Part shown: positions 10,388 to 21,708 of the stretch, piece after piece
How the letters are laid out: each line of letters begins with the position of its first letter
Numbering within the stretch: position 1 is the stretch's first letter
Assembly: GCA_963576565.1 (NCBI GenBank)
Contig: OY755039.1
Location: 125,720,640 to 125,784,639, forward strand
DNA from: Aspidapion aeneum
Taxonomy: Eukaryota > Arthropoda > Insecta > Coleoptera > Brentidae
Reading direction: 5' to 3'
Length of the DNA: 64,000 nt
Position numbers and translations under genes: made by a program
Notes under the pieces: model-generated
Database searches by the model: none
The model's input: the letters and a program-made list of their open reading frames with translations, nothing else
What the model was told of the DNA's origin: nothing

Positions 10388-13129
10388 CACAGTGGAACGG
10401 TTTGAAGATCTAGGTGGACAACCCCTGAGCAACATTAACACTCTTTAATGCTTGATTTTTTTTAGCTTTAAAATAACATAAAATATTTAAAAGCATTTAG
10501 TATTTGCAATATTACCTACCTCTTATATAGGGTGATTCAGATTTTAACGATTTTAAGATTTGTAGTCATACTGTATGTTTTAACGAAAATTGTTTCAACA
10601 AATTTTATAACAATGAAGTAACGGTATATATTTTTTTTAGTTTTTGCAAGAAGGAATTTAAACAAAACAGATTTGCAACGTACAAGGTGTTTCAGAAAAA
10701 TTTAACTAAAGACGTTTTAGGCGGTAAGGGACGATCAAGAAAAAAATTCCTCTCTCATCTGTCACTATATAAAAAATAAATGCATTAAAAATTTTAAACC
10801 TCTCACCCCTTGCCCGGGGTGAAACTAACCCCTAAAATTATAATGGGAAATGTTCATCGGATGGCAGTATCTTTAAAAAGGTTTAATGTGAGAAAATTAA
10901 GAAAGAAAACTAAGAAAGTTTAAAAAATATTTATTAAATTGGAAAATTCCATTTTTATTTGAAAAATATCATTACTTAACATAAGAAATAATAGAATAAT
11001 TAACTAACACAAGTCCATTTTATTATTATCTTGCAAACTAAACTGTGTTAATTAATTTCTCAATCTGACACAAAAAAGACAAGAAAAATATATTATCATA
11101 TTTCTAAAACCGCATAATAATAACTCGCTCCGTTTAAAACTTAATTTTTTTTAATTTTTTTAACCTCAAAAAACTTTCCTTGGGGTTGGTGCAGATGGAT
11201 TTTTATTAAGCTTGGTTAAGCTTGTGACAGAGTGAAAAGTTACTGTTTACAAAAATTCGTGAAAGTCGAAAGTTTCAAAAACCAATCGTACAGACATACA
11301 TAGGGCATATTCTTAAATTACGTAACCCCTCCTCCCTCCTCCGCAATGCATTTTTAAGAAAAAATATATTCAAGAATCATGACAGTGTAACGGTGTAATT
11401 TCCCCCCTTGAGCGTTACGTACTTTAGGAATCGGCCCATACACATAGGTACATGGGATAGGGTGTCTCAGATAAAAGTAACTACAAGGGGGTTTATGAGG
11501 ATTTAGGAGATGGTAAGACATACCAATTTTGGTAAAAAAGTGGCGCTATTCCGAGCTGTATCAAAGAAAACATTTATATGCGTTTTCAAAACATTGAGAA
11601 ATAAATGGATCCATGAGGGATGATACCTTCCTAGCTAGCCTATTAGCACACTTCAAGTGAAATCATGATAATATATCATCTGTGAAAAGTTTTTTTTATA
11701 TATCTGAGAAACTGAAGCTCTTACGGAGTTTTTAGTTATAACCCGAATTATTGAGCAAAATATAGTCTACTATATTACGAAAACTTTATATTGATACGAT
11801 GCTCCGTTAAAAAGATAGATTTTTTTAAAATTTTATTTGTCAAAAAACTGTCATTAGCATTAATAGATTTTGACCAAAATCTAATCAGCTCGTAAGAGTG
11901 TCGAGCACTATTTTACCTGAAACTTTTATGAAAATTGGTTCAGCGGTTTAGGAGCTATCGTGTTACGGACAGAAATAATATACACACACAGACACACAGA
12001 CAGACATCACGACGATATTGCTAGGATAGGTCAAAATACACCCAAATAACACATTTTTGGCGTTATCAAAAAAAAAAATCATCGAAAATAATACCTATTA
12101 ATAATACCATTGCTATGCGGGCTAGGAAGGCAAAAACTAAAAATTGTGACTTTTTGAAAAAAATAAAGTCCTAAAAAAATTGTTAACGTCATTTTATTGG
12201 CCTAGTCATATTTATATAGTTTTATTCAATTTGTTTAAAAGAAGGCGACAATATTTTAATTTTTCGAATAACACAATTTAAGTTTTTAAGCATTATTTTC
12301 AAACCCCCTGTAGATATTTTTAACTTCGACACTGCATCCGATTAAGCTTGCAATAGCGCCACTTTTTTCCTTTTGAACGAATATCGTAACTGTTACTGTT
12401 TCTGAAAATCCCACAAAGCCCTACGTAGTTACTTTTATCTGGGCACCCTGTAGACACATTGACTCATCCTGATATAGAAAAATGGACAAGGGTTGACTAA
12501 TTTAGGTTAGAAAATCCCCAAAGGGCACATTTGTGAAGGTATCAGAAAGAAAATGTCATTAAACACAAATAATACGTTTTCTATTTTTAGAGTTGCAGGC
12601 TAACAAAATAATTAAGTACAAGTTTACCGCAAAAAAAGGACAAAATTTCAATACTGCGTCAGAAAGTAGAGATTTTGGTTAATTAGAAAATATAAAACTA
12701 ACATCAACAAATTCTAACAAACTAAAGTTTCAGTCCAACAAAAACTATATAAAAATAAAATTTTCCTTACCAAAACACCAACGAATTTATAAAACCATAG
12801 CAAATAAAACACTGCAACAATGACTGTCAAAATGCTTCCCTAGTCTTAAGGACATGTCACTCTAAAAATGCCTGGCACTTGTTTTACTCCAGCGCCTACT
12901 ACGCGGGAAAAAAGAATATTGTTTTAAGCATTGCCCATACATAAAATTAAAATGCCTAAGCAGAAAATTTTTAAGATGCAACTTTCAATGCAAATATCTT
13001 GACAACCAGAGGGGATAAAAAAATAATATTTTGGATCTAGGATGTATGGAATATGCTCTTTAATTGTAGGTAGCTGAAATGTTACGTACTTAACCATGTC
13101 CACCTAGATTAGTCAAACGTTCCACTGTG
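10388..13129. mobile_element. Transib-like DNA transposon inserted in BEL integrase
   Basis: Termini read CACAGTGGAACG on both ends in inverse orientation, with similarity over about 33 bp (10388-10420 and 13097-13129). The flanking 5-bp duplication TGTCC (10383-10387, 13130-13134) is exact, and removing one copy restores the integrase frame at the His-Gly-His-Pro-Gly-Pro position. A CACWRTG start with a 5-bp duplication is the Transib signature, and CACAGTG equals the V(D)J heptamer. No transposase frame is visible, so the 2.74-kb copy is non-autonomous. Superfamily assignment rests only on ends and duplication length. Confidence 0.6.
11457..12453. mobile_element. ~1-kb inverted-repeat element nested in the Transib-like element
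   Basis: The left arm (about 11457-11565) contains AGATAAAAGTAACTAC and AAAAAGTGGCGCTATT. The right arm (about 12350-12453) carries the inverse of both. The interior 11590-12040 includes a short CACACA/CAGACA microsatellite and matches 45470-45900 in inverse orientation. No coding sequence is seen. Confidence 0.55.
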
Positions 13130-13134
13130 TGTCC

Positions 13135-13647
13135 ATGCTCTTTATGGAATTTTTCAATAATCAAAGTGGTAAGCCTATGACTACGAGGCAGCAACATGGG
13201 GTGTTTCACCTCATATGCTAAATCAGTGTGACGTAATCTACCGCCCACCCTGAGAACACCATGGGAATCAAGAAAAGGAGCTAACTTTCGAAGAGGCTTA
13301 GCACAACTCTCACCCTTATGTATCCATTTCAAATCTTCAAAAAAAACTTCTTGTTGTACAACTCGCACAACAACGAAAGTAGCATAATAAAGATCTGCCT
13401 CATTGAGGGCTTTAGTAGGAAAAGATAAAGAAGGATCTTTTTTCACTCGAAAAGGTCTCAAACAAAAGGCAACAATGCCCAAGATTTTACGTAAAGAGGA
13501 GTACTTAGTGAGTAACAGCTGTACTTCATCAAGGGGTATTTCTGTCACAAAAACAAAACGATTTTCCTCAGGGGGTAGATCAGCATCAAACACATCAATT
13601 TTATGGTTCGCTCCGGGATAAGCAATCAGCTGGGTTCTCCTTACCAT
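13135..13647 (-). pseudogene. BEL Pol: linker and integrase N-terminal zinc region
   Basis: The frame has the region leading into integrase (LRKLAPFLDSHGVLRVGGRL, HPMLLPRSH, then KFHKEHGH), the typical BEL H2C2 entry. Its 3' end is the TGTCC insertion site of the Transib-like element. Upstream, a gap or deletion joins it out of frame to the RNase H part at about 13601-13647. Confidence 0.8.
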
Positions 13648-15286
13648 TTACATGGTACCAACAGCTGGGGGGAACTTTCTCTTGAATAGTCGTTACACGA
13701 TTGGCTACAAAAACCTTTCGTTTTGATGAACACGATTTTATCCAAGCAAGGGTAACGCTGGAGTCAGACCAAGGAAAAATCTTATCAATCGGGATGCAAT
13801 CAAGATGGTTGCCAACAAACTCCAATAGCTCTGCCAACAATACAGCAGCACACAATTCTAAGCGTGGAATAGAAATACTTTTCAAAGGGCACACCCTACT
13901 TTTCCCACACAAAAGGGAGATAGAAATATTTCCATCCAACTCAATTTGTCGAATATATACTGCATCACCATATGCACACAATGAGGCGTCACAAAAGCCA
14001 TGCAATTCAGTGGTGACAGCAGTTTGCTTCACAACATAACGAGGTATTGATATCGAAGATAATAATGGTAGTTGCGATACATAGAGTTGCCACTGTGCAA
14101 CAATATCACTGGAGGGGGTATCATCCCATGAAAGACCCTGGACCCACAAACGTTGCATTAAACATTTAGCAACCAAAACAACTGGGGCTAGGAACCCGAG
14201 TGGATCATATATCCTTGCAATCTCAGAAAGAATGTTTCTCTTGGTACAAGGTCTTTCCATGGGCATCACATCATAACAAAACGAATCAGATTTTGGACAC
14301 CATTTTACCACCTTCACAACTGGGTGGTGTGGAACAAAATATGAATGGAAGTCAGGGTTAGAATTGTCCAATTTCAGAAGCCCCTGGTCTATGTAATCCT
14401 GAACAAATTCTTTGTACACACTATACAAAGCAGGATTCCTCAATAATCGGTTTTCCATCATATTGAATCTACGCAATGCTTGACCTTTAGAGTCACCAAG
14501 TTCTTGTCGAGGCTCTCTGAAAGGTAAACGAACAACATATCTGCCAAACTCAGTTCCAGAATGAGCGGCAGCAAACAATTTTCCACACAAGTCCTCATCA
14601 GAGGGAAGAGGGATTTTTGGAGGGGTCGATTTTAGTTCCCAAAACTTTTGTAAGGTACTATCCAATCCAGATTCTATAGGGGAAGACACTAAGGTCAACA
14701 AACTAATGGGTATTTGAGTTTTACGAGGACCATCAATACCACCAAGGAGTATCCAACCGAATATTGAATTAATGGCACAAGGTCCTCCATTTTCTCCTTT
14801 TTTAAAGCCAGGCACAAGCATCTGACCAAACAAATCAACACCAATCAAAAGGTCTACACTACTAGGTTGTCCAAAATTAGGATCTGCAAAGTCTAAATCT
14901 TTTAGGTATGGCCACTGAATAGAATCATATTCTACAACAGTCACAGGTATGGTTCCACAAATTTTAGGAATAAGAATGGCATCACAGGAAAACAAACTAT
15001 CAGGAAACTTGGCGGAGCCTGTTTTCAATGTAACATTGCCATATGAAGTACTAGAAATCATGCCATTTATTCCCTCAATAGGAGTTCTATTCGGAGCTAC
15101 TTTAAGTCCTAACCTCTCAGCCAAAGAGACAGTTGCAAAGGACACTTCACTAGCGGAATCTAAAATTGCCCGACAAGACACAAACTTGTTGTGGGCATCT
15201 AACACTAAAACTTGGGCAGTTGCAAAAAGCACAGGTCTTCTCTTACGAGGTTCAAAATGGTTGCTACTGGGTGTAGCGGTACACAA
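13601..15286 (-). pseudogene. BEL Pol: protease, RT with palm deleted, RNase H
   Basis: The 561-codon frame starts after gag with an aspartic protease whose site reads LDSASEVS, a DSG/DSA-type BEL protease, near residue 42. RT begins normally (LLRNP, then FVPHHPVVK), but at about 14310 the sequence jumps directly to the connection domain (KWCPKSDSF). The whole RT palm with the YVDD motif is missing, with no frame change. RNase H follows: GFCDAS, then LELCAAVLLAELL, WSDSSVTLAWI and the ENPADCLSR end. Without the palm this protein cannot polymerise. Confidence 0.88.
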
Positions 15287-15525
15287 TGCCTGTATAGAGC
15301 CCCCACATACCTAATAGTGAAGGTGCTATCACTATTAGGTATGTGGGGGCTCTCCCCTGGACAATCATCTAAAAACACAGGTCTCCTCTTACGAGGTTCA
15401 AAATGGTTGCTACTGGGTGTAGCGGTACACAATGCCTGTTTGGCACCCTCACTATCAGGTATACGGGAGGTCTCCCCCGGACAATCAACTTGGTGGCTCG
15501 GAGAGCTTTTCACAAAGTGCAACAG
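15231..15525 (-). repeat. 146-bp tandem duplication in the BEL gag-pol linker
   Basis: A block including AAAATGGTTGCTACTGGGTG occurs at about 15255 and again at about 15401, a 146-bp period. 146 is not a multiple of three, so the duplication shifts the frame between the zinc knuckles and the protease. The two copies differ by a few bases. The intervening TAGGTATGTGGGGGCTC also has a small inverted partner at about 15297-15313. Confidence 0.75.
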
Positions 15526-15947
15526 GGAATGGGAAGACCCTGGCACTGACGACACGTGGCATTTGTAGGGCATTGAGATACACCATGTTTGCCAAAGCAG
15601 TTAAAACACAATCGTTCACGTTTAACAAATTGATGGCGCTGACCTACTTCTAATTCCAGAAATCTGGTACACTTCACAAGGGGATGGTAGGGCTGTTGCT
15701 GGCAATAAACACAACCTTTATTACCAGACTGGCCTGTTCCAGTCAATAACACAGGATATGGTGGTTTGCCACCCTTCCTAGGGGGTAGAGGAGGTGAGAC
15801 CTCCTTCGGCTTATTCAAAAGAGAACTATTTTCCAAAGCCCGACAATTTTTCTCTAAGAATTTAAACAAATCTTTTTCCTTATCACTATACTCAATCTCA
15901 AACTGAGTTTTCAATGGGGTATCAACTTTTTGCAAAAGAAGAATCAT
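15510..15947 (-). pseudogene. BEL Gag C-terminal part with zinc knuckles
   Basis: Three Cys/His clusters are visible: C-x2-C ending in HPLVKC, then CFNCFGKHGVSQC, then CRQC. This triple arrangement is typical of BEL/Pao Gag. A frame change near 15950-16010 separates it from the Gag body upstream, and the linker duplication follows. Confidence 0.85.
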
Positions 15948-16009
15948 TTAAGGTCTACATCATCATAGTTTGACAATGCTTCCAAATTTTCCCGGAAAGT
16001 GGACAACAA

Positions 16010-16678
16010 TCACCTCAAATCATGTGGGTTGCTCGATTTTGCAGAAGGGGCTTGACAAATAGACGTCCAATAATTTGTTACCAAAAGTCTTTTATTATTA
16101 AAGCATCTAATCATCGCATCGAAGGCTACTCGATAATTATCCGAGGTTAGCGGTATGTTCCTAATTACAGATGCAGGCTCTCCCACCAGAGCGCTATTTA
16201 AGGCTTGAAATTTAGCTATTTCACTCATGTCAGCTTTATCATGCACAAGTGACTTAAACATATCAAAAAAGGTGGGCCATTTTTTAAGATTACCGTCAAA
16301 ATGGGGTACCTCTATTCTTTTAATTTCAAGACCTCTGTCCACATTTACCAGGGAATGGTTCAAAATTGTCTGTGAGGCATCTTGGTAATCTTCCGGATAG
16401 AGCTCACGACAAATCGATCTAATTGTGTATTTCATTTCATCAAATTCCTGCACTAAAGTTTCCTGACTTTCTTGTATCTGATCACTACTATCCAAGCTTA
16501 TAATTTCAAAATGCAATGCATCGAATTGACTTACCAGAGAAGGACATCTTCCCATCTGGGTTTGAACTTTTTTGCCTTCTCTGCATTGCCCTGGGCTTCG
16601 ACGGCTCTATTGTAAGTTGTTTTTAATTTATTAAAAACGCTATTTTGTTGTTTTTTCAAAACTTTTATGTCAGACATG
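16010..16678 (-). pseudogene. BEL Gag N-terminal and DUF1759-like body, frameshifted
   Basis: A likely start ATG lies at 16676-16678 (MSDIKVLKKQQ). That frame ends near 16535, and the next frame (16555-16010) carries the DUF1759-like pattern: RIEVPHFDGNLKKWPTFFDM, then SALVGEPASVI and a later FNNKRLLV. The two frames overlap at about 16535-16560, pointing to a single-base indel. Gag is the particle protein of the element. Confidence 0.8.
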
Positions 16679-17164
16679 ACAAAGCGGTTTTTATCAGATA
16701 CAAAAAAGTAGGTTTTTTCGCGACAAATTGGCTATCAACACACCGGTACGGTTCGATAAACAACGCGGCACTAATCTCGCGCTTAACAAAAGCAAAAAAC
16801 GAAGGTAAACCTCGACGGATTTCACACAAACAAATTTGAAACCCGACGAATAATCAACAATTTTCTAACCTCGGAGGTAAACAAAACAACACGTGAAGTT
16901 GTCAAGTTAGAACACACAAACGTCAATGAAACGTCAGCCAGCAAGAAAAAAGAACGGGGGCCCGGGCCGCTGCCAAATGTCGAACGAGGGTTTTTTTTAT
17001 CGCCGCACGAGGTCATAAACCAAACTCAGGGCAACCAACCTTCAAAACCGGTACAAAAACAACAATGTCCGAATCTGGCAAAAAAAATGATAAAATGTTT
17101 TTTAACAAAAAAAACTGTAAAATCCAAAGGGCGTTTTCAAAACATAAGGGTCTGAAGGACCAAA

Positions 17165-17706
17165 TAGACATCTGAGCCCTGAAGGGGAGAAAACTAGAGA
17201 TATCCCAAAAAAAATAACCCCAAAATTAAATTCGCCCCGCCTGGGAAAACAGAGTCTATTAAAACTAAAAAACAAAGGAAAAAATCGGCAACACGCTAGA
17301 AGCTTACCTTCTGTAATTCTGTAGCAGTCCCAAAATTTCACTGGCGACCGCGGCCCTTTCTTGTGACTGGAATTTCGGTCTTCAACCAAAAAACACGTGT
17401 GACTTCTTTTAGTTTTTTGTCGGAAGTGATTTCTTCATTCCCCTGTCACACACAGGGTGGCGCTTCAAACTCCCAGCGTGAGCAAAAAACGCGCATGATT
17501 TTACCAAAATGATCAGGTGATCAAAAAGAAAAATAACTTTCAACAAAGAGAGAAATTATCACCTGATCGGAATTTTTCCCAAACAGGACTTTCTTTTTTG
17601 AAGGTTTTTGCAGAAAGCCCAAAAATATTAAAACAAACTTTAAGGTTAGGTTTCCCAAAGAATTCAAAATAAAACAATAAAGAAAAATAACTGGCAGCAT
17701 TAAACA
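17165..17706 (-). repeat. 5' LTR of BEL element (542 bp)
   Basis: It starts on the minus strand with TGTTTAATGC directly after the CTCCT target duplication. It has an extra 35-bp segment (17297-17331) that on the minus strand contains CAGAAGGTAAGC, a good splice-donor sequence, absent from the 3' LTR. Confidence 0.9.
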
Positions 17707-18072
17707 AGGAGCATCAAATTTATAAAAACTATAAATTTGAGCGCCTGTCAATTACGAGGAATAAAGTCAAGATGCAATTTAAAAGTAAACATTTCGCGAA
17801 TTCGAACACAATTTCTTATATATTCCTATATCAATTATTAATGGTCTAAATGGGTGGGAAAAAATATAATAAGACACCCTGTACTTTTAACTCAATTCTT
17901 TTTACGGAATATAATTTTTGCATATTTGGACTTTTTTACATGAAATGTTTTTTTTATGATTTCACTTTCTTTTTAAAGGATTTGGATAATATTTAAGTTT
18001 TAAAGTAGTAAAATATGCGGAATATTGTTCAAAACTTTTGCTGCCTTATTTAAAATTTTAAGGGTTTTTAAT

Positions 18073-18808
18073 TAGCTCACACATATACTATACTATAGTA
18101 GTGTGAGCTATGGTGATCCTAATTTTTTCGAGAAAAAAAAAGTTGCTCCGATTTCAAAAATTTTTATATATCTTTGCGTTTCAGATGATTTTGAAACTTT
18201 TTTGTTGCGCCGTCTGTCTGTCTGTCTGTCTGTCTGTATGTCTGTCTGTCTGTCTGTAACGACCAACGCGCATAACTCAGAAACCGCTTGGCCGATTTTA
18301 ATGAAATTTGGTACCTAGGCTGGGTCTTGGGTCGAGATGGTCCCATTTAAAAATGAACAAAATCCACCGAACACAAACCCAATAAAAGGGTGGGGGTAGA
18401 TTTCAAAAATTAGAGTTTATGTGAAAATATGGCGTGAGTGATATCAAACGAAAGGTAATTGAGTCTGCAGTTAAACAAAATACATTTTAATTTATTTAAA
18501 AAAAAGGGTGGGGGTATATTTTAAAAATTAGAGTTTAAGTGAAAATATGGCTTGTGTGATATCAAACGAAAGGTAATTGAGTCCGGAGTTTAACAAAATA
18601 CATTTTAGTTTTTGTTTTTTTAAGGGTCGGGGTAGATTTAAAAAATTTGAGTTTAAGTCAAAACATGGCTTGTGTGGTATCAAACAAAAGGTAATTTAGT
18701 CTGGAGTTGAATAAAATATATATCAGTTTTTAGTTATATTAGCTCACACATACACTATAACTATAGTACCTAGTGTGAGCTTAGGGGCCCATATATTGGC
18801 AGAGTATT
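18073..18808 (+). mobile_element. HINE/DINE-like interspersed element with TCTG microsatellite, copy 1
   Basis: Begins with a hairpin built on TAGCTCACAC...GTGTGAGCTA (18073-18111) and ends with a second hairpin of the same kind (about 18740-18781) followed by GGGCCCATATATTGGCAGAG. A (TCTG)n run of about 13 units sits at 18210-18257, then AACCGCTTGGCCGATTTTAA, then three ~120-bp tandem repeats (18385-18720). The same structure in inverse orientation lies at 30360-32237. Terminal hairpins plus an internal GTCT-type microsatellite resemble Helentron-derived HINE/DINE-1 elements; this class call is inference. Confidence 0.6.
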
Positions 18809-19110
18809 TCCCATGGTTTTATCATATTTCCTATCAGCCTTCCAAAGCTCAGCTCTCTAGCGTTTCTAGAAGTGGGCAATGTTACTTTTACATAACTTTA
18901 CATTTGGGAGGGAAGTAAATTAAAATTTTGGTATTTTTAAATTTTTTCCTATAGTTTTGTCATAGTTCCTAGCGGCCTTCCAAAGCTCAGCTCTCTAGCG
19001 TTTCTGGAAGTGGGCAATGTTACTTTACGTGTATAGTGGAGGAGAGTAAATTAGAATTTTGGGGTTTTTTGATTTTTTCCAAGGGTTTGGTCATATTTTC
19101 TATCGGTGTG
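18809..19110. repeat. Tandem duplication, ~138-bp period
   Basis: CCTTCCAAAGCTCAGCTCTC starts at about 18838 and again at about 18976, with the following GTGGGCAATGTTACTTT also repeated. Two copies are clear and a third is decayed. No coding capacity. Confidence 0.6.
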
Positions 19111-19470
19111 CCAAATTTCAGCTTGATACCTGTATATCTTTTTTGTCTCTAATTTAAAACATGCAGTGTGATCAAAATTTTTGGCGATAGCTATTGAGTA
19201 AAATATAACGTATCATGTCGTACCATGTCGCTGAAAAATAAATACCAAAAATTATTTTTATCACATTTAAATTTTCGAAAATTACTTACCTATTAAGGGA
19301 GAACTCTGCGTATGGCATATAATGGGCGCGTAAGGGTTTTAAAATAGTTATTTTATGTGAACAGTATTTAATATAAAGGGGAACCATAAAATAGTTAAAA
19401 TTTCCTGAAGCCGTTAAGTCTTAGGAGGCGGTGCAGAGTTATATCGGAATAAAAATATTAAATATTGTAG

Positions 19471-19693
19471 CAGTGGCAGTGGCAGATCCAGGATTTCTAG
19501 GGGCAAGGGGCCAAAGTGGCAGCAAACATCTGCCTGAGGTGTAAAATTTAGTATCTAAAGGAGATTTGTGGCGCCACAGGCAAAATTAAAAAAAAATTAA
19601 AAGACAAATTTTAAATAAGTGATGCTGCTTAACTAAAAAATCAGTTATATGGGGTAAGGCCGGGCCCCTCTGTTCCCCCTAGATCCGCCACTG
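19471..19693. mobile_element. hAT-type MITE (223 bp)
   Basis: The ends CAGTGGCAG...GATCC and GGATC-type inverse CCGCCACTG form terminal inverted repeats. The 8-bp sequence TATTGTAG flanks both sides exactly (19463-19470, 19694-19701), as for hAT elements. The left end has a 6-bp GTGGCA duplication. Confidence 0.8.
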
Positions 19694-19936
19694 TATTGTA
19701 GAAAAAAATCTAATTGTAAACGTTTTTAAATTTTGAATTTTGAAAAAAAAATTACACCTTTAAGGAGATACTTTAATGCACCGCGCGTTAAAAACCCCAT
19801 TGCAATAAGTAAAACGGTTGCAGAAAAATAATGCATTAAAAATGACTAAAAATTAGGTAATCTAGGCACGTTTTTTGAGGGTTGAAGTTTATTTTCTTTA
19901 TTGAGGATTTAAATGCGCGCTAAGGAATTCTTTTCT

Positions 19937-21585
19937 CCCAAGTAACATTATTACCACTCAAGGTTTTATTAATTTGGTTCCTAGGTTATTTAGAGGGTGC
20001 TGTTATGGGTTTTAGGATCAATGTGGCTACATAAAGGTAATTTATACTGCCAATTACCTAAAGGGGTGTTATACAACCAAAACGTGATTTATAAAGGAAG
20101 TATAATAAAACTGATATTCCTTCTGTTCCTTTTAGATACTTTTGGTTTTATTGATTTCTGATTTATAAAGATAGTCTTATAAAACCATTTTACCTAAAGT
20201 TTTTAAAAAGAAATAAATATAAACTTTGGTCATTTAGTTTTTTCATTACTTTAGGTCATCACAAAAGTGTTTTATAATAGAGCTAAAAGGTTATCTTGTA
20301 TCCTTTTGTTTTTTATAGTTACCAGTAGTTTAAAAGTAAATATGATTAGATAGGCGGCCATATAGAACCTAGTTTCCTTAAGGTTTTTAATAGTGGTAAA
20401 TATAAACTTAAGACTTATGGTTTTTGCCATTACTTTTAGGCATTTTAAAAAGGTTTTATAGGAAGGCTTAAAGGTAAACTTAATTCTTTTGTTACCCATA
20501 GCTGTATATTAACTATTATTTAAATAGGCGGTCATATAAAACCTTGTTTCCTTAAGGGTTCTAACAGAAGTAAGTAAATACTTTCGTGTTTTATTTTTTT
20601 TTTTAGGTATTTCTTGTAAAAATAATAGATATACCTAGGTACAGATTAGTACCTACCTATTGCAAGATTGATTATTTAAAGCCCAATAATTAATGATTGT
20701 TGAGTTTCCGTCCTCCTAGGTAGGACACCCAGGCCTAGATAAGGCCTGTTTAGACGGCCAATATAAGAGGTTGCCCTCCAACCTGCAGGCACAACGAATA
20801 TCATAGCACTGGCCCTCTCGATTGTGTCGAAATTGCACGATAAAAAACATTTAAAAGTGTTGAATTATACGCTTTTAAACACTTTAAAAACAAATACAAA
20901 AAATTTAAGTGAGGTTATGTTGACTATGTTTACTTTGTTCTTTTTTGTTGGTTTCATAAGGGCACTCAAAAATCCTTGTTGCGATACAGTAACAAATAAA
21001 ACCAAGTGACCACTATAAAACCATAATGGCGTATATAAATTTATTTAAAAAATATTGTAAAGAGAAAATATTTATCTAGTCGTTTTAGCAGTTTTTTAAC
21101 AATAATTTTACTTTAATTTTGATTTATGTAAACCAAACAGACTTTTTTAATGGTGAATAGTGTAAATTATTTTATTTTTATTTTAAATATTTATTATTTT
21201 GTTATCAAAAAACTATTAAAAAGCATTTTTGAGCTGGCGCGCTTGTTCTGAGAGCTTTTCAGATACGATTTTATCAGAAAAATAAATCTGGCAGGCAATT
21301 TGATTATCAACAAAACGACAAACCTGGCATAATAGCTTTAGGCTCTAAAAGGTTCTATACTGGTGGAACCGCTAGAGGGCGAAGCTGGAGTTTATTTCGT
21401 ATCGTTTTATAGTGAGTTTAATACATAGGTTGCCACCACTAATTGGGGAGTCCCATTTAGGAGGTCTAAGGGGTATATAAGGGTAATGGGAACGTGCTAG
21501 CGAGCAAACATTGAAACTAATGGTTTTAAAGAAAGGCGCTGGCAACCTTTTAGCTTCTGCTATAAATAAAGAAATGTTACTTGGG
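19937..21585. mobile_element. 1.65-kb element with CCCAAGTAACATT ends
   Basis: CCCAAGTAACATT at 19937 is mirrored by AATGTTACTTGGG ending at 21585. Inside, diverged direct repeats of about 175 bp (GGCGGCCATATAGAACC at about 20354 and GGCGGTCATATAAAACC at about 20527) are seen. The small frame 20824-21009 has no recognisable domain. Confidence 0.5.
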
Positions 21586-21708
21586 CTTTACTAACTGTCA
21601 AAAGTTTTATCAAAAAATATTAAATACTTTTCCCGTTAAAGTGTTATTTTAAAAGCCAGCCTTACAAGCTCATTATATGGCATACGCAGAGCTCTCTGTT
21701 AAAGGGGG

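Larger units (their letters stand above)
8617..17706 (-). mobile_element. BEL/Pao LTR retrotransposon, non-autonomous
   Basis: Two LTRs (17165-17706 and 8617-9124) flank a minus-strand gag-pol. The flanking 5-bp duplication is AGGAG on the plus strand (8612-8616 and 17707-17711), as usual for BEL. A primer-binding-like TGGTCCTTCAGA follows the 5' LTR (about 17150-17164) and a purine-rich tract precedes the 3' LTR (about 9125-9140). Gag has DUF1759-like sequence and three zinc knuckles; Pol has protease, RNase H and integrase with a DUF5641-type tail. The RT palm is deleted in frame and a Transib-like element interrupts integrase. Confidence 0.92.
5210..17850. mobile_element. DNA transposon with ~500-bp inverted repeats, split by a BEL insertion
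   Basis: Bases about 5210-5700 match, in inverse orientation, 8255-8616 plus 17712-17850. The second arm is cut in two by the BEL element at 8617-17706. Matching blocks include the AATAGATTAG region (5375 versus 8590) and the block around GTTAGTCCCCATGTAT (about 5532 versus 8440). Arm identity is roughly 75-80% by eye. Without the BEL insert the element is about 3.5 kb. No transposase is visible in any frame, so it is non-autonomous; the superfamily is unknown and the exact ends and target duplication are uncertain. Confidence 0.6.
19297..21708. mobile_element. Inverted-repeat element hosting two younger insertions
   Basis: About 70 bp at 19297-19370 (CTCTGCGTATGGCATATAAT followed by GTAAGG) matches 21620-21705 in inverse orientation. 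Between the arms lie a hAT-type MITE (19471-19693) and a CCCAAGTAACATT-ended element (19937-21585). No transposase is seen. Confidence 0.45.

Noticed and set aside
13701..15568. Plus-strand ORFs of 112-121 codons (13701-14039, 14949-15314, 15212-15568)
   Set aside because: They lie opposite the BEL pol frame and show no domain; shadows.
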